The notes under the pieces: model-generated
Databases searched by the model: none
The model's input: only the letters and a program-made list of their open reading frames with translations
Told to the model about the DNA's origin: nothing
Source of the DNA: Bacteroidales bacterium UBA5515
Lineage (GTDB): Bacteria; Bacteroidota; Bacteroidia; Bacteroidales; P3
Length of the DNA: 15,161 nucleotides
NCBI GenBank assembly: GCA_002423895.1
Contig: DIOL01000013.1
Location: 54,516-69,676, forward strand
Direction of reading: 5' to 3'
Part shown: positions 14,088-15,161 of the stretch, piece after piece
How the letters are laid out: every line of letters begins with the position of its first letter
How positions within the stretch are numbered: position 1 is the first letter of the stretch
Program-made: the position numbers and the translations under genes

Positions 14088-15161
14088 ATGAAACGAGTAT
14101 TATTAGCATTCGTTTGTGTGTTTTTTTCATTGAATTTAATACCTACACTTCATTCCCAAACCCTTTTTAATCCCTCACTATGGGTAAAACCCAAGCAAGT
14201 TCAGGGTGACAGTCTTTCATTAACCATCACCCCCACAGGACTAACAACAGACAGTACCTCTAGGAAAGCAGGTTATATCAACTATAATGTAGGGATTAAT
14301 TCCATAGACAGCATTCCCATAACACTAACTCTTCCAAAGAGAGTCTTCTCATTTAAAAGAGCCACTATAATGACAGCCTACCTTACAGAGAGTCCCAATA
14401 AGATAGGATTGTGGGAAGTGATTAAAGACACCCTAAGACCTATTTGGTTAAACTCCCAAGAACTTAGCTATAAAAACATAAGCTTAAACTATAGAGACAC
14501 CACAGAAACAGGCCCTATCGTTAACATCAGCCATTTTAATTATCCAGTAGACACATCAAGCAACACAACCATTGACTCCTTACACCTTATGAAAGAAGGC
14601 ACCAATCTCTTTGAAGGAATCTTTGGTGAGTTCATATACTTTGACACCACCCTTTCATCATTGCATGAAGGCAGATGGGAAACCTATCTAGCACTAAAAT
14701 ATGGAGCCACCCTCAAACGCAACTATATCAATTCCACATGCGACACCATATGGAATGTAACACAAGACAGTCTGTACTCCAAAGGCATAGCAGGTATAGG
14801 CAAAGACTCCACTACTACCTTACAACAATTAAAGAGTAATATTTATAATGATATCGTAACCATAGAGTCACAAGAACCAATAAACACGCAAGGCACTTAT
14901 CTCTTGTGGGGACATAATAACATGGACGTATTACCATCACTTCCTATCACAATAGACACCATAGAATACTACCAGATCTTAAGACAATGGAAGATAAAAC
15001 CCACATATGGAGCAACTAATCACACCACATTACAAACAACTCTATCCTACACCTATCCAACCTATGCATATCCACATGGGATAGCCTTATTTATAGATAG
15101 AAGTAATACCACAGGCTTAGACCCATACACCAGTGACATCCATTATCCAGACAGTGTAGAC
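14088..15161 (+). CDS. Large secreted surface protein, N-terminal part (probable Type IX secretion substrate)
   Basis: The frame is open for 358 codons to the end of the window, so the gene is incomplete. It begins with a classical signal peptide (two basic residues, a long hydrophobic core, probable cleavage after LHS near residue 23). The mature part is rich in Thr, Ser, Asn and Asp and predicted beta-stranded, with no membrane segment. Around residues 195-245 the pattern GRWETYLALKYGATL, then DTIWN, then GIAGIGKDSTTTLQQLKSN matches a domain I associate with large Bacteroidota surface proteins exported by the Type IX system, where the equivalent reads YLAIKYG...GIGRDD...LNQKQS. The sorting domain that would confirm export lies beyond the window. 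Codon choice (many ACC, ATC, CCC, GAC, AAC) differs from the housekeeping genes, which favour T-ending codons. Confidence 0.8.
   Translation, partial: MKRVLLAFVCVFFSLNLIPTLHSQTLFNPSLWVKPKQVQGDSLSLTITPTGLTTDSTSRKAGYINYNVGINSIDSIPITLTLPKRVFSFKRATIMTAYLTESPNKIGLWEVIKDTLRPIWLNSQELSYKNISLNYRDTTETGPIVNISHFNYPVDTSSNTTIDSLHLMKEGTNLFEGIFGEFIYFDTTLSSLHEGRWETYLALKYGATLKRNYINSTCDTIWNVTQDSLYSKGIAGIGKDSTTTLQQLKSNIYNDIVTIESQEPINTQGTYLLWGHNNMDVLPSLPITIDTIEYYQILRQWKIKPTYGATNHTTLQTTLSYTYPTYAYPHGIALFIDRSNTTGLDPYTSDIHYPDSVD

Noticed and set aside
1..15161. Search by eye for CRISPR arrays, transposase genes with inverted repeats, toxin-antitoxin pairs and restriction or other defence genes.
   Set aside because: No regularly spaced repeats, no transposase or integrase motifs and no defence-gene signatures were found in any frame that I could read.

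Overview
The window is AT-rich bacterial chromosome, most likely from an anaerobic member of the Bacteroidota (probably Bacteroidales). Three things point there: copies of the Bacteroidota -7 promoter motif TAnnTTTG, two of them with a TTG/TTTG -33 element about 19-20 bp upstream; start codons with little or no Shine-Dalgarno sequence; and family content such as a TIGR02757/DUF2400 relic, a serine-hydrolase tail of a type I associate with Bacteroidota, and a secreted surface protein resembling Type IX-exported proteins. Anaerobic life is suggested by a class III (glycyl-radical) ribonucleotide reductase and a CoA-transferase of the 4-hydroxybutyrate/butyrate type.

Layout. (1) 77-2902, minus strand: nrdD and nrdG preceded by a clear cobalamin riboswitch, so B12 status probably controls the anaerobic, B12-independent route to deoxynucleotides. 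(2) 3156-5994, plus strand: a tight cluster of CoA-transferase, ruvX (yqgF), peptide deformylase and a TPR lipoprotein, reading away from nrdD across a two-promoter intergenic region. (3) 6023-11201, plus strand: a canonical Bacteroidota promoter, a strong GC hairpin in the leader, then rimP, nusA and infB, followed at once by tRNA-Arg(CCU) and an intrinsic terminator. (4) 11066-13848: a gene graveyard. It holds scraps of an unidentified minus-strand gene, a plus-strand unidentified gene of about 380 codons broken by frameshifts and stops, the last ~66 codons of a beta-lactamase-fold serine hydrolase, and a nearly full-length but broken DUF2400 gene. (5) 14088-end: the first 358 codons of a large secreted protein with its own promoter and visibly different codon choice; it runs off the window.

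The first three blocks are ordinary housekeeping or metabolic functions. The accessory part starts exactly at the tRNA 3' end, beside a small cluster of palindromes and a tandem repeat, which is a common arrangement for past integration of a mobile element. No integrase, transposase, CRISPR array or intact defence system is visible. I do not see a convincing undescribed system. The most informative points are the riboswitch-controlled nrdDG operon, the leader hairpin ahead of rimP-nusA-infB, and the decayed region behind the tRNA.
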